From positions 35,252 through 99,251 of the forward strand of contig UQTJ01000012.1 in the NCBI GenBank assembly GCA_900544075.1: a stretch of DNA of 64,000 bases, read 5' to 3'. Shown piece by piece: positions 28,971-38,101 of this stretch (position 1 is the first letter of the stretch; each line of letters opens with the position of its first letter). Origin of the DNA: an uncultured Bacteroides sp. (GTDB lineage: Bacteria; Bacteroidota; Bacteroidia; Bacteroidales; Bacteroidaceae). The notes below the pieces were generated by a model. The model had not been told where the DNA came from and made no database searches. It worked only from the letters and a program-made list of their open reading frames with translations. Position numbers and translations under genes: made by a program.

Positions 28971-30098
28971 ATGTCTATGCTGAAATATTTGTTGGAAAAA
29001 GAATTCAAGCAGATAATGAGGAATAAGTTCATCCCCAAGATGATAATAGCCATGCCTCTTTTTATGATGCTTATCATGCCCTGGGCAGCAAATCAGGAAG
29101 TGACTAATATTCGCCTGACTGTGGTTGATAATGACCATAGCGTTACTTCCGATGAACTGGTGCGCAAGGTAGTTTCGTCAGGATATTTTATCTTCCAGTC
29201 AGTGGCAGACGGTAGCGAAAAAGCACTAAAGGATGTTGATGCAGGAAAGGCAGATATAATACTCGACATTCCGGACGGATTCGAGAAAAATCTACAGACA
29301 GAGAAAGTTTCCAGTGTTATGATTTCGTCCAATTCCGTAAACGGAACCAAGGGAATTCTGGGCAGCAGCTATCTTTCTACTATAGTCAATGATTTTGCGG
29401 CATCGCTGTCTGAGAAAATTATGATGTCGCAACCTACAGCACTAAGTTCCGTGGGAAAGTCATTCAAGATTATGCCTCAATACAAGTTCAATCCGCATCT
29501 TGACTATAAAGTATTCATGGTTCCTGCCATAATGGTGATGCTCCTTACCATGATAACCGGATTTCTCCCTGCATTCAATATTGTGGGCGAGAAGGAGGCC
29601 GGCACCATAGAGCAGATAAACGTGACTCCTACGAGCCGTATGCAGTTCATACTTGCCAAGCTGATACCGTATTGGTGTATTGGTCTTATAGTCTTTACCC
29701 TCTGTATGCTGTTGGCTGTGTTTGTATATTCGCTTATACCTGTTGGCAGTCTTCTGACGATATATCTATTTGCAGTGGTATATATCGTTGCTGTATCAGG
29801 TATGGGACTTGTAGTGTCCAATTATTCGGACACCATGCAGCAGGCCATGTTCGTTATGTTCTTCTTCATAATGATATTCCTGCTTATGAGCGGGCTTCTC
29901 ACTCCCGTAGCCAGTATGCCGGACTGGGCACAATATATAACCATATTCAATCCGTTGAAATATTTTATTAGCGTCATGCGTATGGTATATCTCAAAGGCA
30001 GCGGTTTTGCCGAACTTGTTCCGTATTTCCTATCCCTGTGTGTCTTTGCTTTGGTGTTTAATGTGTGGGCGATATTGGGGTATAGGAAGAGGAGTTGA
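28971..30098 (+). CDS. ABC-2 type exporter permease (YbhR-like)
   Basis: This is the second 375-aa permease of the exporter. It has the same topology as its neighbour: an N-terminal helix, a large periplasmic domain, then five helices with the EKEAGTIEQINVTPTS motif that marks ABC-2 permeases. It is the last gene of the operon and is convergent with the higBA module, 14 bp apart. The operon order tetR, tolC, hlyD, two NBDs, two permeases makes a complete tripartite exporter. Confidence 0.88.
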   Translation: MSMLKYLLEKEFKQIMRNKFIPKMIIAMPLFMMLIMPWAANQEVTNIRLTVVDNDHSVTSDELVRKVVSSGYFIFQSVADGSEKALKDVDAGKADIILDIPDGFEKNLQTEKVSSVMISSNSVNGTKGILGSSYLSTIVNDFAASLSEKIMMSQPTALSSVGKSFKIMPQYKFNPHLDYKVFMVPAIMVMLLTMITGFLPAFNIVGEKEAGTIEQINVTPTSRMQFILAKLIPYWCIGLIVFTLCMLLAVFVYSLIPVGSLLTIYLFAVVYIVAVSGMGLVVSNYSDTMQQAMFVMFFFIMIFLLMSGLLTPVASMPDWAQYITIFNPLKYFISVMRMVYLKGSGFAELVPYFLSLCVFALVFNVWAILGYRKRS

Positions 30099-30112
30099 AT
30101 GGTGTAACAGTA

Positions 30113-30478
30113 TCAAACACCTAACACTATGTTGGCATCAATATTAAGTTTTTGACTGATTTCGCGGGCAACCTTTAATGTTGGCTCACATTTACCTGAA
30201 ATATAATCGCTCAAACGTGAAGGACTAACTCCAATCAATTTAGCTAAAGATTTTTGATTAAGTCCCATTTCATACATACGAAGTTTAAGAACATCAATCA
30301 ATGTTGGTGCTCCCAGTGCAAAATGCTCTTCCGAATAGTCTGCTACAAGGTTGGAAAGCAATTCCAACTCTATACTGTTAGGATCATCCAGAGGGGTTTC
30401 ATCTGTGACCAGCGGAAGTAATTCCTCAACTCTTTTTACAGCCCAGTCGTATTGGGCTTTTGTTTCTATCTTTGTCAT
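30113..30478 (-). CDS. higA: HigA-type antitoxin (Xre HTH)
   Basis: This 121-aa protein has an acidic N-terminal half and a C-terminal Xre helix-turn-helix (NQKSLAKLIGVSPSRLSDYI). The order and size match antitoxins of the HigBA group in which the toxin gene comes first. It would neutralise the toxin encoded 37 bp upstream and repress the shared promoter. The C-terminal position of the HTH is typical for this antitoxin group. Confidence 0.82.
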   Translation of the reverse strand: MTKIETKAQYDWAVKRVEELLPLVTDETPLDDPNSIELELLSNLVADYSEEHFALGAPTLIDVLKLRMYEMGLNQKSLAKLIGVSPSRLSDYISGKCEPTLKVAREISQKLNIDANIVLGV

Positions 30479-30515
30479 TGCTCTTGATTAATCGGTAACC
30501 GCCGATTCGGTTTAA

Positions 30516-30812
30516 TTATAAAACTGAACAATCAGTAATCTTGTCATATTCAGCATGAGTGCCGATGAAGCGAATATAAACAAACTTTACAGTGAATTTT
30601 ATTACTACAATCAGCCTGTAATTATTACCCTTGATGTTGAATACATAATGTTGGTTGCCTACATTATCGACACTATTAAATGTCTTCTTTACATCTGCAA
30701 AACAAGTCCATTCGCTTCTCTTAACAATAGTAGTCCATTCTTGTAAAGCTGCCTTTGCATCAGGGTGTGCTTCTGCATATTCTTTTATAGCTTGTTCGGT
30801 AAATATTCTCAT
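30516..30812 (-). CDS. higB: HigB-type mRNA interferase toxin
   Basis: This roughly 98-aa toxin resembles the HigB_toxin family of RelE-like RNases that cleave mRNA on the ribosome. Recognisable segments are EWTTIVKRSEWTCFADVK, then FNIKGNNYRLIV and the C-terminal FVYIRFIGTHAEYDKI, which carries the conserved HxxYD. I prefer ATG 30812; a GTG at 30821 is also in frame. The toxin-first gene order is the HigBA arrangement. Promoter and operator are directly upstream. Confidence 0.83.
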   Translation of the reverse strand: MRIFTEQAIKEYAEAHPDAKAALQEWTTIVKRSEWTCFADVKKTFNSVDNVGNQHYVFNIKGNNYRLIVVIKFTVKFVYIRFIGTHAEYDKITDCSVL

Positions 30813-30836
30813 AGAATTCACTCATTAATCATATTG

Positions 30837-30878
30837 CAAAGATAGGAATTTAATTCTAATATTCAAAATTTAATTCTA
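30837..30878 (-). promoter_or_regulatory. higBA promoter with direct-repeat operator
   Basis: On the minus strand, -33 TTTG (30864-30867), 19 bp and -7 TATCTTTG (30837-30844) form a consensus promoter. A 12-bp direct repeat AATTTAATTCTA occurs at 30847-30858 and 30867-30878, exactly 20 bp apart, covering the spacer and the -33. It is the likely binding site of the antitoxin. Confidence 0.75.
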
Positions 30879-30896
30879 CAATACGGAATTATAATA

Positions 30897-30934
30897 AAAA
30901 CCACCACGTGTGGGATACCAAGTGTGGTGGTTTT
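30897..30934 (-). terminator. Intrinsic terminator after gcvP
   Basis: AAAACCACCAC (30897-30907) pairs with GTGGTGGTTTT (30924-30934), and a T-rich tail follows on the minus strand. It separates gcvP from the higBA promoter. Confidence 0.85.
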
Positions 30935-30956
30935 AAGATCATTATTAATCATTTAT

Positions 30957-33806
30957 TCATTCAAACGACCCATACCGTGTAGGCAACAGCTTGCGGTCAC
31001 CTAATGTATTGTCTATTCTTGCCACATTTATCCAGAACTTGTTCTGTCTTACGCTTTCCAGCGGATAAACAGCCTTGGCGCGTGTGTAAGGATGATTCCA
31101 TTCTCCCTCCACCACCTCATATTCCGGATGAGGCGCGTTCTTCAGTACATTGTCTTCGGCAGATGCAGTTCCGTTCTTCACTTCCTCAATCTCATTCCAG
31201 ATACTCAGTATAGTATCTACAAAGTTGTCAAGTTCGGCAAGACTTTCACTCTCGGTAGGCTCAATCATCAGAGTGCCGTGAACAGGGAATGAAAGGGTAG
31301 GAGCATGATAACCGTAGTCCATCAGACGCTTTGAGATATCGTTCTCGTCGATACCGCTTTCCTCATGCAGCCTTCTGCAATCGAGAATCATTTCGTGTCC
31401 CACAAAACCGTTCTTTCCTCTATATACTATTCCGTATGTATCGTTCAGGCATGCAGCCAGATAGTTGGCATTGAGGATAGCAGCCTTTGTAGCGTTTTCC
31501 AGACCTTCAGCACCCATCATGCAGATATATGCGTAAGTGATAGGCAGTATTCCGGCACTACCATACGGAGCAGCCGAAACCTCGTTCAGAGCATTATCGG
31601 TTGATGCATGTCCCGGAAGGAAAGGAACAAGATGAGATTTCACACATACAGGACCTACACCCGGACCACCGCCGCCGTGAGGGCTGGCAAATGTCTTGTG
31701 CAGATTCAGATGACATACGTCAGCACCTATAGTTCCAGGATTGGTAAGTCCCACCTGGGCATTCATGTTCGCACCGTCCATATATACCTGTGCGCCGCAG
31801 TTATGTATGATATTGCAGATTTCCACTATATCTGTTTCAAAGATTCCGTGAGTGGAAGGATAAGTAATCATCAGTGCAGCCAGACGGTCCTTGTTTTCTT
31901 CTGCCTTGCGTTTCAGGTCGTCCACATCCACATTGCCATGCTCGTCGCACGCACAAGTCACAGTGGTAAATCCGGCCTGAACAGCCGATGCCGGGTTAGT
32001 TCCGTGAGCCGATGCAGGAATGAGAATGATGTCCCTGTTTCCTTCACCGATGCTGTTCAGATAGGCCGCAATTACGCGCAGACCGGTATATTCACCGGCT
32101 GCACCTGAGTTAGGTTGCAGAGTCACACCGTCCATACCCGTAATCAGAGCCAACTGTTCCGACAGATTTGTTATCAGCTCCATGTAGCCTTCAGCCTGGT
32201 CAGCCGGAGCAAGAGGATGCATGTTCATCCATCCGGCGTTGCTTAGAGGCAACATTTCGGAAGCCGCATTCAGTTTCATTGTACAGGAACCGAGCGAAAT
32301 CATGGAATGAGCCAGAGAAATATCCTTACGTTCCAGACGCTTGATATACCTCATCATCTCCGTTTCTGTGTGATACTTGCAGAACACCTCATGAGTGAGA
32401 TACGCACTCTGGCGTTTCATATCCTTTTTGATAACCGAGCCTTCAGGAATTTCAGCCGTTTCAGTGAAAGGCTTTTCGGCAGCGATGGTAAATATACTTA
32501 ACAGGAGATTAGCTTCGGCCACAGAAGTAGTCTCGTTTACGCTCAGTCCCACATCACCATTGTCAAAATATCTCAGATTGACACCCTTTCCGACAGATAT
32601 AGTCTTTATTTCGTCAGTCTTCACATGTTCAGGCATCTGTAGTCTGAGAGTGTCGAAATATACCGCATTCTTCTGTACATAACCTAATTTCGACAACTGT
32701 TTAGCCAGCCAAACCGTAGTGCTGTGAATGCCGGAAGCTATATTCTTGATACCTTCCTGACCGTGATATACGGCATAGAATCCGGCCATGGTAGCCAACA
32801 GAGCCTGGGCGGTACAGATGTTCGATGTAGCCTTTTCGCGCTTGATATGCTGTTCGCGAGTCTGCAATGCCATGCGGTAGCACAGATGTCCGTACTTGTC
32901 TTTCGACAGACCTATGATACGTCCCGGCATATTTCTCTTGTATTCGTCCCTTGTGGCAAAATAGGCAGCTGACGGACCTCCGTAGAACATAGGAATACCA
33001 AGCCTCTGAGTACTTCCGAACACGATGTCGGCCCCCCATTCACCCGGCGGAACCAACAGAGCCAGCGACATGATGTCCGCATCCACAGCCACCTTGCATT
33101 CGGCCTGATGAGCCTTCTCGGTGAACTCCCTGTAGTCCTCTGCGCTACCGCTGTTGTTAGGATATTGCAGGATGCAGCCGAACACATCCGGAGTAAACTC
33201 AAACTCCTTGTATGAGCCGGTCTTTACGTTTATACCCTGAGGAATAGCCCTTGTCATTATAACGGCAAGGTTCTGCGGGAAAATCTCCTCATCCACGAAC
33301 AGGGTACAAGCCCCTTCCTTCTGCTGCTTGCGGCTTCTCAGTGCAAACATCATTGTAGCAGCCTCGGCAGCGGCAGTAGCCTCGTCCAATAGAGAACAGT
33401 TGGATATCGGCATAGCCGTGAGGTCGCACACGGCAGTCTGGAAGTTGATAAGAGCCTCAAGTCGTCCCTGGGATATTTCAGCCTGATAAGGTGTGTACGA
33501 AGTGTACCACACCGGATTTTCGAATACATTTCTCTGTATCACGGCGGGAGTGGCAGTGTCATACCATCCCTGACCGATATACGATTTGAATCTTGTGTTT
33601 TTCGCTGCCATCCGGCTTATATGTTCGGCAAAATCGTGTTCGCTCATAGCCGGTTTCAGCGGCAGTCTCTCCTTAAGTCTTATTTCAGACGGGATGGTCT
33701 TTTCTATCAGCTCATCCAAAGACTCTACTCCAATTTTTTTGAGCATTACAAGAATATCCTGTTCCGAGATACCGATATGACGGTCGGAAAATGAGAAACT
33801 TTTCAT
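30957..33806 (-). CDS. gcvP: Glycine dehydrogenase (decarboxylating), glycine cleavage P protein
   Basis: This PLP enzyme decarboxylates glycine and passes the aminomethyl group to the H protein. The 949-aa length is that of the fused single-chain P protein. The PLP lysine lies in NLHKTFASPHGGGGPG near residue 704. Other family segments are the N-terminal FSDRHIGISEQDI and TLQPNSGAAGEYTGL. It is the last gene of a run on this strand after DUF3298, rsmG and an MBL hydrolase. gcvT, gcvH and gcvL are not in the window. Confidence 0.97.
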   Translation of the reverse strand: MKSFSFSDRHIGISEQDILVMLKKIGVESLDELIEKTIPSEIRLKERLPLKPAMSEHDFAEHISRMAAKNTRFKSYIGQGWYDTATPAVIQRNVFENPVWYTSYTPYQAEISQGRLEALINFQTAVCDLTAMPISNCSLLDEATAAAEAATMMFALRSRKQQKEGACTLFVDEEIFPQNLAVIMTRAIPQGINVKTGSYKEFEFTPDVFGCILQYPNNSGSAEDYREFTEKAHQAECKVAVDADIMSLALLVPPGEWGADIVFGSTQRLGIPMFYGGPSAAYFATRDEYKRNMPGRIIGLSKDKYGHLCYRMALQTREQHIKREKATSNICTAQALLATMAGFYAVYHGQEGIKNIASGIHSTTVWLAKQLSKLGYVQKNAVYFDTLRLQMPEHVKTDEIKTISVGKGVNLRYFDNGDVGLSVNETTSVAEANLLLSIFTIAAEKPFTETAEIPEGSVIKKDMKRQSAYLTHEVFCKYHTETEMMRYIKRLERKDISLAHSMISLGSCTMKLNAASEMLPLSNAGWMNMHPLAPADQAEGYMELITNLSEQLALITGMDGVTLQPNSGAAGEYTGLRVIAAYLNSIGEGNRDIILIPASAHGTNPASAVQAGFTTVTCACDEHGNVDVDDLKRKAEENKDRLAALMITYPSTHGIFETDIVEICNIIHNCGAQVYMDGANMNAQVGLTNPGTIGADVCHLNLHKTFASPHGGGGPGVGPVCVKSHLVPFLPGHASTDNALNEVSAAPYGSAGILPITYAYICMMGAEGLENATKAAILNANYLAACLNDTYGIVYRGKNGFVGHEMILDCRRLHEESGIDENDISKRLMDYGYHAPTLSFPVHGTLMIEPTESESLAELDNFVDTILSIWNEIEEVKNGTASAEDNVLKNAPHPEYEVVEGEWNHPYTRAKAVYPLESVRQNKFWINVARIDNTLGDRKLLPTRYGSFE

Positions 33807-33833
33807 GGTTATATTAGTTTAAGTTTGTGAGTT

Positions 33834-34472
33834 TTATCTGAAAAACGGATTATTCATCTTTTCGTTTCCTATCGTAGTAGGCTCACTGTGTCCTGTATAG
33901 ACTTTTGTTTCGTCAGGCAGGGTGAACAGGCGGTTGCTTATGCTGTCTATCAACTGTCTGTAGTTGCCTCCGTCAAGGTCTGTTCTTCCTATACTTCCTC
34001 TGAACAGAACGTCACCACAGAACAGACAGCCGTCCTTTTCGTTATAGTAGACAAGGCTTCCCGGCGAGTGTCCCGGAGCCTGTATCACCTTCAGTACTGT
34101 GTTTCCGAAGCGGACTTCGTCACCGTCTGCCAATTTCTTTCCGAGGGCAGGAACATCCTCGTTCATCGCAATACCGAACATGCGGCAGTAGTCCTTAGTC
34201 TTAGGAATAAGGAATTCATCGTCGGCCGAAGCCTCAGATACCACTCCGTAAGTCCTGCATACGAAAGCATTGCCGAACACATGGTCCAGATGCAGATGAG
34301 TGTTGAGCAGATGCTTCACCGTAAGTCCGTTTCTTTCGATATACTTCTTCAGCATCTCCTGTTCATCTTCGTAATAACATCCGGCATCAATGATAACCGC
34401 TTCGTTGGTTTCGTCCGAAAGCACATAAGTGTTTACCGGGAACATATTGAATTCAAAGCACTTGATAGTCAT
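33834..34472 (-). CDS. MBL-fold hydrolase (glyoxalase II-like)
   Basis: This is a 212-aa cytoplasmic metallo-beta-lactamase-fold hydrolase. The metal motif THLHLDH is present, plus APGHSPGSL, LFCGDVLF and VYTGHSEPT with further metal ligands. It is similar to small GloB-like or YcbL-type thioester hydrolases; the substrate is not determined. It starts 4 bp after rsmG ends and is followed after 27 bp by gcvP, so the genes are probably co-transcribed. Confidence 0.88.
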   Translation of the reverse strand: MTIKCFEFNMFPVNTYVLSDETNEAVIIDAGCYYEDEQEMLKKYIERNGLTVKHLLNTHLHLDHVFGNAFVCRTYGVVSEASADDEFLIPKTKDYCRMFGIAMNEDVPALGKKLADGDEVRFGNTVLKVIQAPGHSPGSLVYYNEKDGCLFCGDVLFRGSIGRTDLDGGNYRQLIDSISNRLFTLPDETKVYTGHSEPTTIGNEKMNNPFFR

Positions 34473-34476
34473 AAAA

Positions 34477-35103
34477 TCATTTGTTTATAGTTACATAAAC
34501 CACCTTCTTGGTCTCAAAGAATTCCTCTTCGAAATAATCCTTCAGGTCGTACATCATAGTCTGGTGTTTCACCGGCATAACCTCGTTCTGAAGTTCGCCG
34601 CCCTTCAGACAGATAAGTCCGTTAGGCAAAGCATTGTGCTGCTCCTTCTTGATGTTCTTTCTGATGATTTTCAGAAGGTCCGTAAGAGGCATGACGGCAC
34701 GGCTCACAACGAAGTCGAACAACTGCTTCTCTTCCTCAGCCCTGCAGTGGCGCGTAGTAACGTTCTTCAGTCCTATGGCAGAAGCAATCTCAGTAGCCAC
34801 CTTGACCTTCTTTCCGATGCTGTCCACCAAGTGGAAATGAGTGTCCGGAAACATGATAGCCAAAGGAATACCCGGGAAACCGCCGCCCGTTCCGAGGTCC
34901 ATGATCTCAGTGCCCGGCCGGAAATTAATCACCTTGGCGATACCCAAAGAATGAAGCACATGGTGTTCGTACAGGTTTGTAATGTCTTTTCTGGAAATCA
35001 CGTTGATTTTGCTGTTCCAGTCAGTGTATAAATCGTATAAAGCCATGAACTGCTCTTTCTGTGTGTCTGTCAGTTCCGGAAAGTATTTCTTTATAATCTC
35101 CAT
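34477..35103 (-). CDS. rsmG: 16S rRNA (guanine527-N7)-methyltransferase RsmG
   Basis: This SAM-dependent enzyme methylates G527 of 16S rRNA. The motif I region is IMDLGTGGGFPGIPLAI, with the family segment NVISRKDITNLYEHHVLHS before it and VVSRAVMPL after it. Length 208 aa is normal. Loss of the gene is known to give low-level streptomycin resistance in other bacteria. It sits between the DUF3298 lipoprotein and the MBL hydrolase. Confidence 0.96.
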   Translation of the reverse strand: MEIIKKYFPELTDTQKEQFMALYDLYTDWNSKINVISRKDITNLYEHHVLHSLGIAKVINFRPGTEIMDLGTGGGFPGIPLAIMFPDTHFHLVDSIGKKVKVATEIASAIGLKNVTTRHCRAEEEKQLFDFVVSRAVMPLTDLLKIIRKNIKKEQHNALPNGLICLKGGELQNEVMPVKHQTMMYDLKDYFEEEFFETKKVVYVTINK

Positions 35104-35140
35104 TTATTGAGTTAATAATTAAGAATTAAAAAATTAAGAG

Positions 35141-35995
35141 CTATTCCCTGTTCAGCATCGTTTCTATTTCAGCGTAAGGTACGTCGATGATGAATTCACC
35201 CATTGAGTACGGAGCGATGTCATATCTGTTGTACAGGAACGAAACCCTGTCCTCGAGCAGCAGGAAGTTGTCCGGTATATAAAGGTCCACATCCAGCAGA
35301 GTGCCGTTCTCTTTCAGTCCCTCTATAGAAGTGATAGTGTCTGTTTCCAGTCTTTGGTTCACCTCGTCTATCAGATGTTTCATTATCAGACCGACAATCT
35401 CTTTCTCCTTGTCCTTTCTGAATACCACGTCCTTGGTCAGCACCTTGCCCGATTTAGCTAACAGGTTGGCCCATTTGATGGTAGTGTTAGGATGAGCACC
35501 TCCCGTATCCTTGAAAGTAGACACAGAGAAGTTCCAGATGCTGTCATTGTTGAGCGACAGTTCCGAAGTAATCTCATACTCATAGTTATACCATGCCGGT
35601 ATATCCTCCGGTTTCATGCCGTTATGGAGGTCAGCCTCATAGAATTTTATCAGCTTCTCCCTGTATTCTTTGGTATATTTGTTCACTACGGCAGGGATAG
35701 CCTCCTGCGGACCCATGTTGCTGTATGTATCACCGAATGCGATGCTCTGAATTCTTGAGTTGATGATGGCGGAAATAGAATCCTTTTCGTCGCCGGCTTC
35801 GAGGTACATATAATCTACAGAAACCTTACATTTGGGCGAAGCTTCATCTCCTGCCTTCAGGGCAACCAATGTATCTGCCTGTATGCTTGACACCTTGGCC
35901 GGTTTTACAGACTGTGTCTGCTGGCAGGACTGCAGCGAAAAACACGCTACGGCTCCACATGCCAAGGCTGTATTAAGAATCGTCTTTTTATTCAT
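35141..35995 (-). CDS. DUF3298/DUF4163 lipoprotein (RsiV-like)
   Basis: This 284-aa exported protein has a signal peptide with a lipobox near residue 24 (SLQSCQQ), then a DUF4163-like part and a C-terminal DUF3298 domain (VSTFKDTGGAHPNTTIKWAN). The domain pair also forms the lysozyme-sensing part of B. subtilis RsiV; here there is no anti-sigma segment or neighbouring sigma factor, so only the fold is implied. A 9-bp inverted repeat TTTGTGATA / TATCACAAA (36004-36029) lies in the leader, overlapping a TATATTTG box at 36026-36033. Confidence 0.8.
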   Translation of the reverse strand: MNKKTILNTALACGAVACFSLQSCQQTQSVKPAKVSSIQADTLVALKAGDEASPKCKVSVDYMYLEAGDEKDSISAIINSRIQSIAFGDTYSNMGPQEAIPAVVNKYTKEYREKLIKFYEADLHNGMKPEDIPAWYNYEYEITSELSLNNDSIWNFSVSTFKDTGGAHPNTTIKWANLLAKSGKVLTKDVVFRKDKEKEIVGLIMKHLIDEVNQRLETDTITSIEGLKENGTLLDVDLYIPDNFLLLEDRVSFLYNRYDIAPYSMGEFIIDVPYAEIETMLNRE

Positions 35996-36115
35996 AATCT
36001 GTTTTTGTGATAGTTCTTATTATCACAAATATAATGAAAGTTCTTGAAAGAGTTAATCTGATGCTTACATTTTAATAGTTTTTTACTGTATCAGCTATGC
36101 TTTGCACCGTACTTC

Positions 36116-36146
36116 TTGCAATATTAAGATAAAACCCATATTTTTG
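36116..36146 (+). promoter_or_regulatory. lipB promoter
   Basis: TTG at 36116-36118, a 20-bp spacer and -7 TATTTTTG at 36139-36146 match the Bacteroidetes promoter, 21 bp before the lipB ATG. Confidence 0.6.
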
Positions 36147-36167
36147 TTATGAGTAAAATATAGAATC

Positions 36168-36818
36168 ATGAAAATAGAAGACTGGAAACACATACCATAT
36201 TCCGAAGCCTGGAGCAGGCAGACGGAAATATTCAACTCTGTAATAGAAGCACGCAAAGAGGGGCAGCCGTACGAAAACCGTATAATCTTCTGCACCCATC
36301 CTCACGTATATACCATAGGAAAGCACGGCAAACAGGAAAACATGCTGATAAGCGGTGAGATGCTTTCGCGCATAGGAGCCGAAGTGTTCCGTATCGACCG
36401 CGGAGGCGACATCACCTACCATGGTCCCGGACAGTTAGTCTGTTATCCTATAATCTGTCTGGAAGATTTCAAGCTCGGACTGAAAAGCTATCTCCACCTG
36501 TTGGAAGAGGCAGTGATACGCACCTGTTCGCATTACGGAATAAAGTCCGGCAGGGTAGACGGCGCTACAGGAGTATGGATAGACATAGGTACACCGCGCG
36601 AGAGAAAGATATGCGCAATGGGAGTACGGAGCAGCCATTTCGTGACAATGCACGGTCTGGCGCTGAACGTGAATACCGACCTGAAATACTTCGGTTATAT
36701 TAATCCGTGCGGCTTTACCGACAAAGGAGTGACTTCGATAGAGAAGGAAACAGGAACACAGGTTCCGATGGACGAAGTGCGCAGTATATTGATCGATGAG
36801 CTTCTGAAATTGCTCTGA
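36168..36818 (+). CDS. lipB: Octanoyltransferase LipB
   Basis: This enzyme transfers octanoate from acyl carrier protein to lipoyl domains, the first step of lipoate synthesis. Family motifs seen in the 216-aa protein: GGDITYHGPGQLVCYPI, the catalytic lysine region RKICAMGVRSS, HGLALNV and the catalytic cysteine in INPCGF. Target proteins would include the glycine cleavage H protein, which links it functionally to gcvP nearby. It is a single gene with its own promoter. Confidence 0.96.
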   Translation: MKIEDWKHIPYSEAWSRQTEIFNSVIEARKEGQPYENRIIFCTHPHVYTIGKHGKQENMLISGEMLSRIGAEVFRIDRGGDITYHGPGQLVCYPIICLEDFKLGLKSYLHLLEEAVIRTCSHYGIKSGRVDGATGVWIDIGTPRERKICAMGVRSSHFVTMHGLALNVNTDLKYFGYINPCGFTDKGVTSIEKETGTQVPMDEVRSILIDELLKLL

Positions 36819-36966
36819 AAAGCATATAAGTCGTTAATTTTTTGTTAAAACGACAATATCCCTTTTATGTATGTTTATCTGCTGATAATGTGCACGTTGT
36901 ACGCCCTGCAAGTATATGTCGCGGGAATAAAAGGATAAAAAACGGATAAAATTGTGCATGAAAAGT

Positions 36967-36997
36967 TTTGTAAATTCAAATAAAAGTCCTACATTTG
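36967..36997 (+). promoter_or_regulatory. Promoter of the tRNA-Lys pair
   Basis: TTTG at 36967-36970, a 19-bp spacer and TACATTTG at 36990-36997 give an exact consensus promoter, 20 bp before the first tRNA. Confidence 0.85.
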
Positions 36998-37017
36998 CAC
37001 CCGCAATCGAAAATGAT

Positions 37018-37090
37018 GCACTCTTAGCTCAGTTGGTAGAGCAACTGACTCTTAATCAGTGGGTCCAGGGTTCGAATCCCTGAGGGTGTA
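37018..37090 (+). tRNA. tRNA-Lys (anticodon CTT)
   Basis: The 73-nt cloverleaf folds fully: acceptor GCACTCT pairs with AGGGTGT (with G-U pairs), the anticodon stem is ACTGA/TCAGT with loop CTCTTAA (anticodon CTT), and the T-arm is CAGGG-TTCGAAT-CCCTG. CCA is not encoded. It is identical to the second copy 35 bp downstream. Confidence 0.97.
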
Positions 37091-37125
37091 CTTCTTTCGG
37101 GAAATTTGACAATAATTTAGTGTAT

Positions 37126-37198
37126 GCACTCTTAGCTCAGTTGGTAGAGCAACTGACTCTTAATCAGTGGGTCCAGGGTTCGAATCCCTGAGGGTGTA
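37126..37198 (+). tRNA. tRNA-Lys (anticodon CTT), second copy
   Basis: Identical in all 73 nt to the copy at 37018. The two are co-transcribed from one promoter and followed by an intrinsic terminator at 37257. Confidence 0.97.
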
Positions 37199-37256
37199 CT
37201 TGCACTGACGGTTTTTTTGGATTGGGGAATCCATTGGCCGGAAAAAACGAATAAAG

Positions 37257-37293
37257 AGTCCTTTAAATCGTGAAGATTTGAGGGACTTTTTTT
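37257..37293 (+). terminator. Intrinsic terminator after the tRNA-Lys pair
   Basis: A 13-bp stem with G-U pairs (37257-37269 with 37275-37287) and a 5-nt loop is followed by a T run. Confidence 0.8.
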
Positions 37294-37355
37294 GTTAGTG
37301 TATCTGCAAAAAATAAGGGATGCCGAAACACCCCTTTTTGAGAATCCATTCCGGA

Positions 37356-38075
37356 TTATCCGAACATTCTTTGTTCAAGTTCCAGACTTTTCGGGAACAT
37401 GATATTATTCTCGATATGTATATGCTCGAACAGCGCATTTACGAACTTCTCCAGTTCCGCCATCATGAGTCGGTAGGTATTACATCCGTCCTGCGGTACC
37501 TCAAAACCGTTGGTTATCTCCTTGATATGCAGATATCTGTTACCTTCAGCCTCGTGCTCCATGTTCATTACCCTTATAGGGTTTGCTATCGACCCGCAGT
37601 GCATAGGCTCGATGCTTACGTTCCTTTCCGAAGCGTCGAAAAGTTCAAGCAGATACGGGAACAGTACGTTTTCCTCTTTCTGCAGATGGTTCTCCAAGTC
37701 TTCAAGCGAAACACTGACCAAATCGTACAGCTCGTTCAGTTCAGGATGTCTTTCTCCGTGAGCGTTTCTCACCTTTTCTATCAGTCCCAGAAGTACCGGA
37801 CCATTGTTTCTGATACCTCTGTGATGAATCTTTAGCACATAGTCGATAAGCAGGTCGATAGGCCAGGAGGCAAACGGAATACCGCCATCCGAAGCTGTAT
37901 TGTTGCTGTTTATAGCGTTTATAACAGTGTCCACGTCTACATTCGCACTCTTGCAAGCCTCGTCCAATGCAACCTGCCCGTGGCAGCAGAAATCTATTCC
38001 AAACTTATAGAACACACTTGCCGTAGAAAATCTTTCGGCTACGATATCTCCAACATTTCTCTTTCCTAAATCCAT
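37356..38075 (-). CDS. ric: Iron-sulfur cluster repair di-iron protein (RIC/ScdA/YtfE)
   Basis: This cytoplasmic di-iron protein repairs Fe-S clusters damaged by nitric oxide or oxidants. The N-terminal ScdA domain shows the family Cys pair (FGIDFCCHGQVALDEAC). The hemerythrin-like domain has His/Glu ligands in KIHHRGIRNN, HLQKEENVLFP, MEHEAEGNR and EHIHIENNIMFP. Length is 239 aa. A perfect FNR/CRP-type palindrome sits about 42 bp upstream of the predicted transcription start, which fits activation under NO stress. Confidence 0.93.
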   Translation of the reverse strand: MDLGKRNVGDIVAERFSTASVFYKFGIDFCCHGQVALDEACKSANVDVDTVINAINSNNTASDGGIPFASWPIDLLIDYVLKIHHRGIRNNGPVLLGLIEKVRNAHGERHPELNELYDLVSVSLEDLENHLQKEENVLFPYLLELFDASERNVSIEPMHCGSIANPIRVMNMEHEAEGNRYLHIKEITNGFEVPQDGCNTYRLMMAELEKFVNALFEHIHIENNIMFPKSLELEQRMFG

Positions 38076-38101
38076 ATTACTTAATGTTTAATTGTTCGCA
38101 G

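Noticed and set aside
37018..37198. tRNA-Lys pair as an integration site of the accessory island
   Set aside because: The tandem copies are both complete, no integrase gene is present, and I found no partial tRNA 3' end near the right side of the island.
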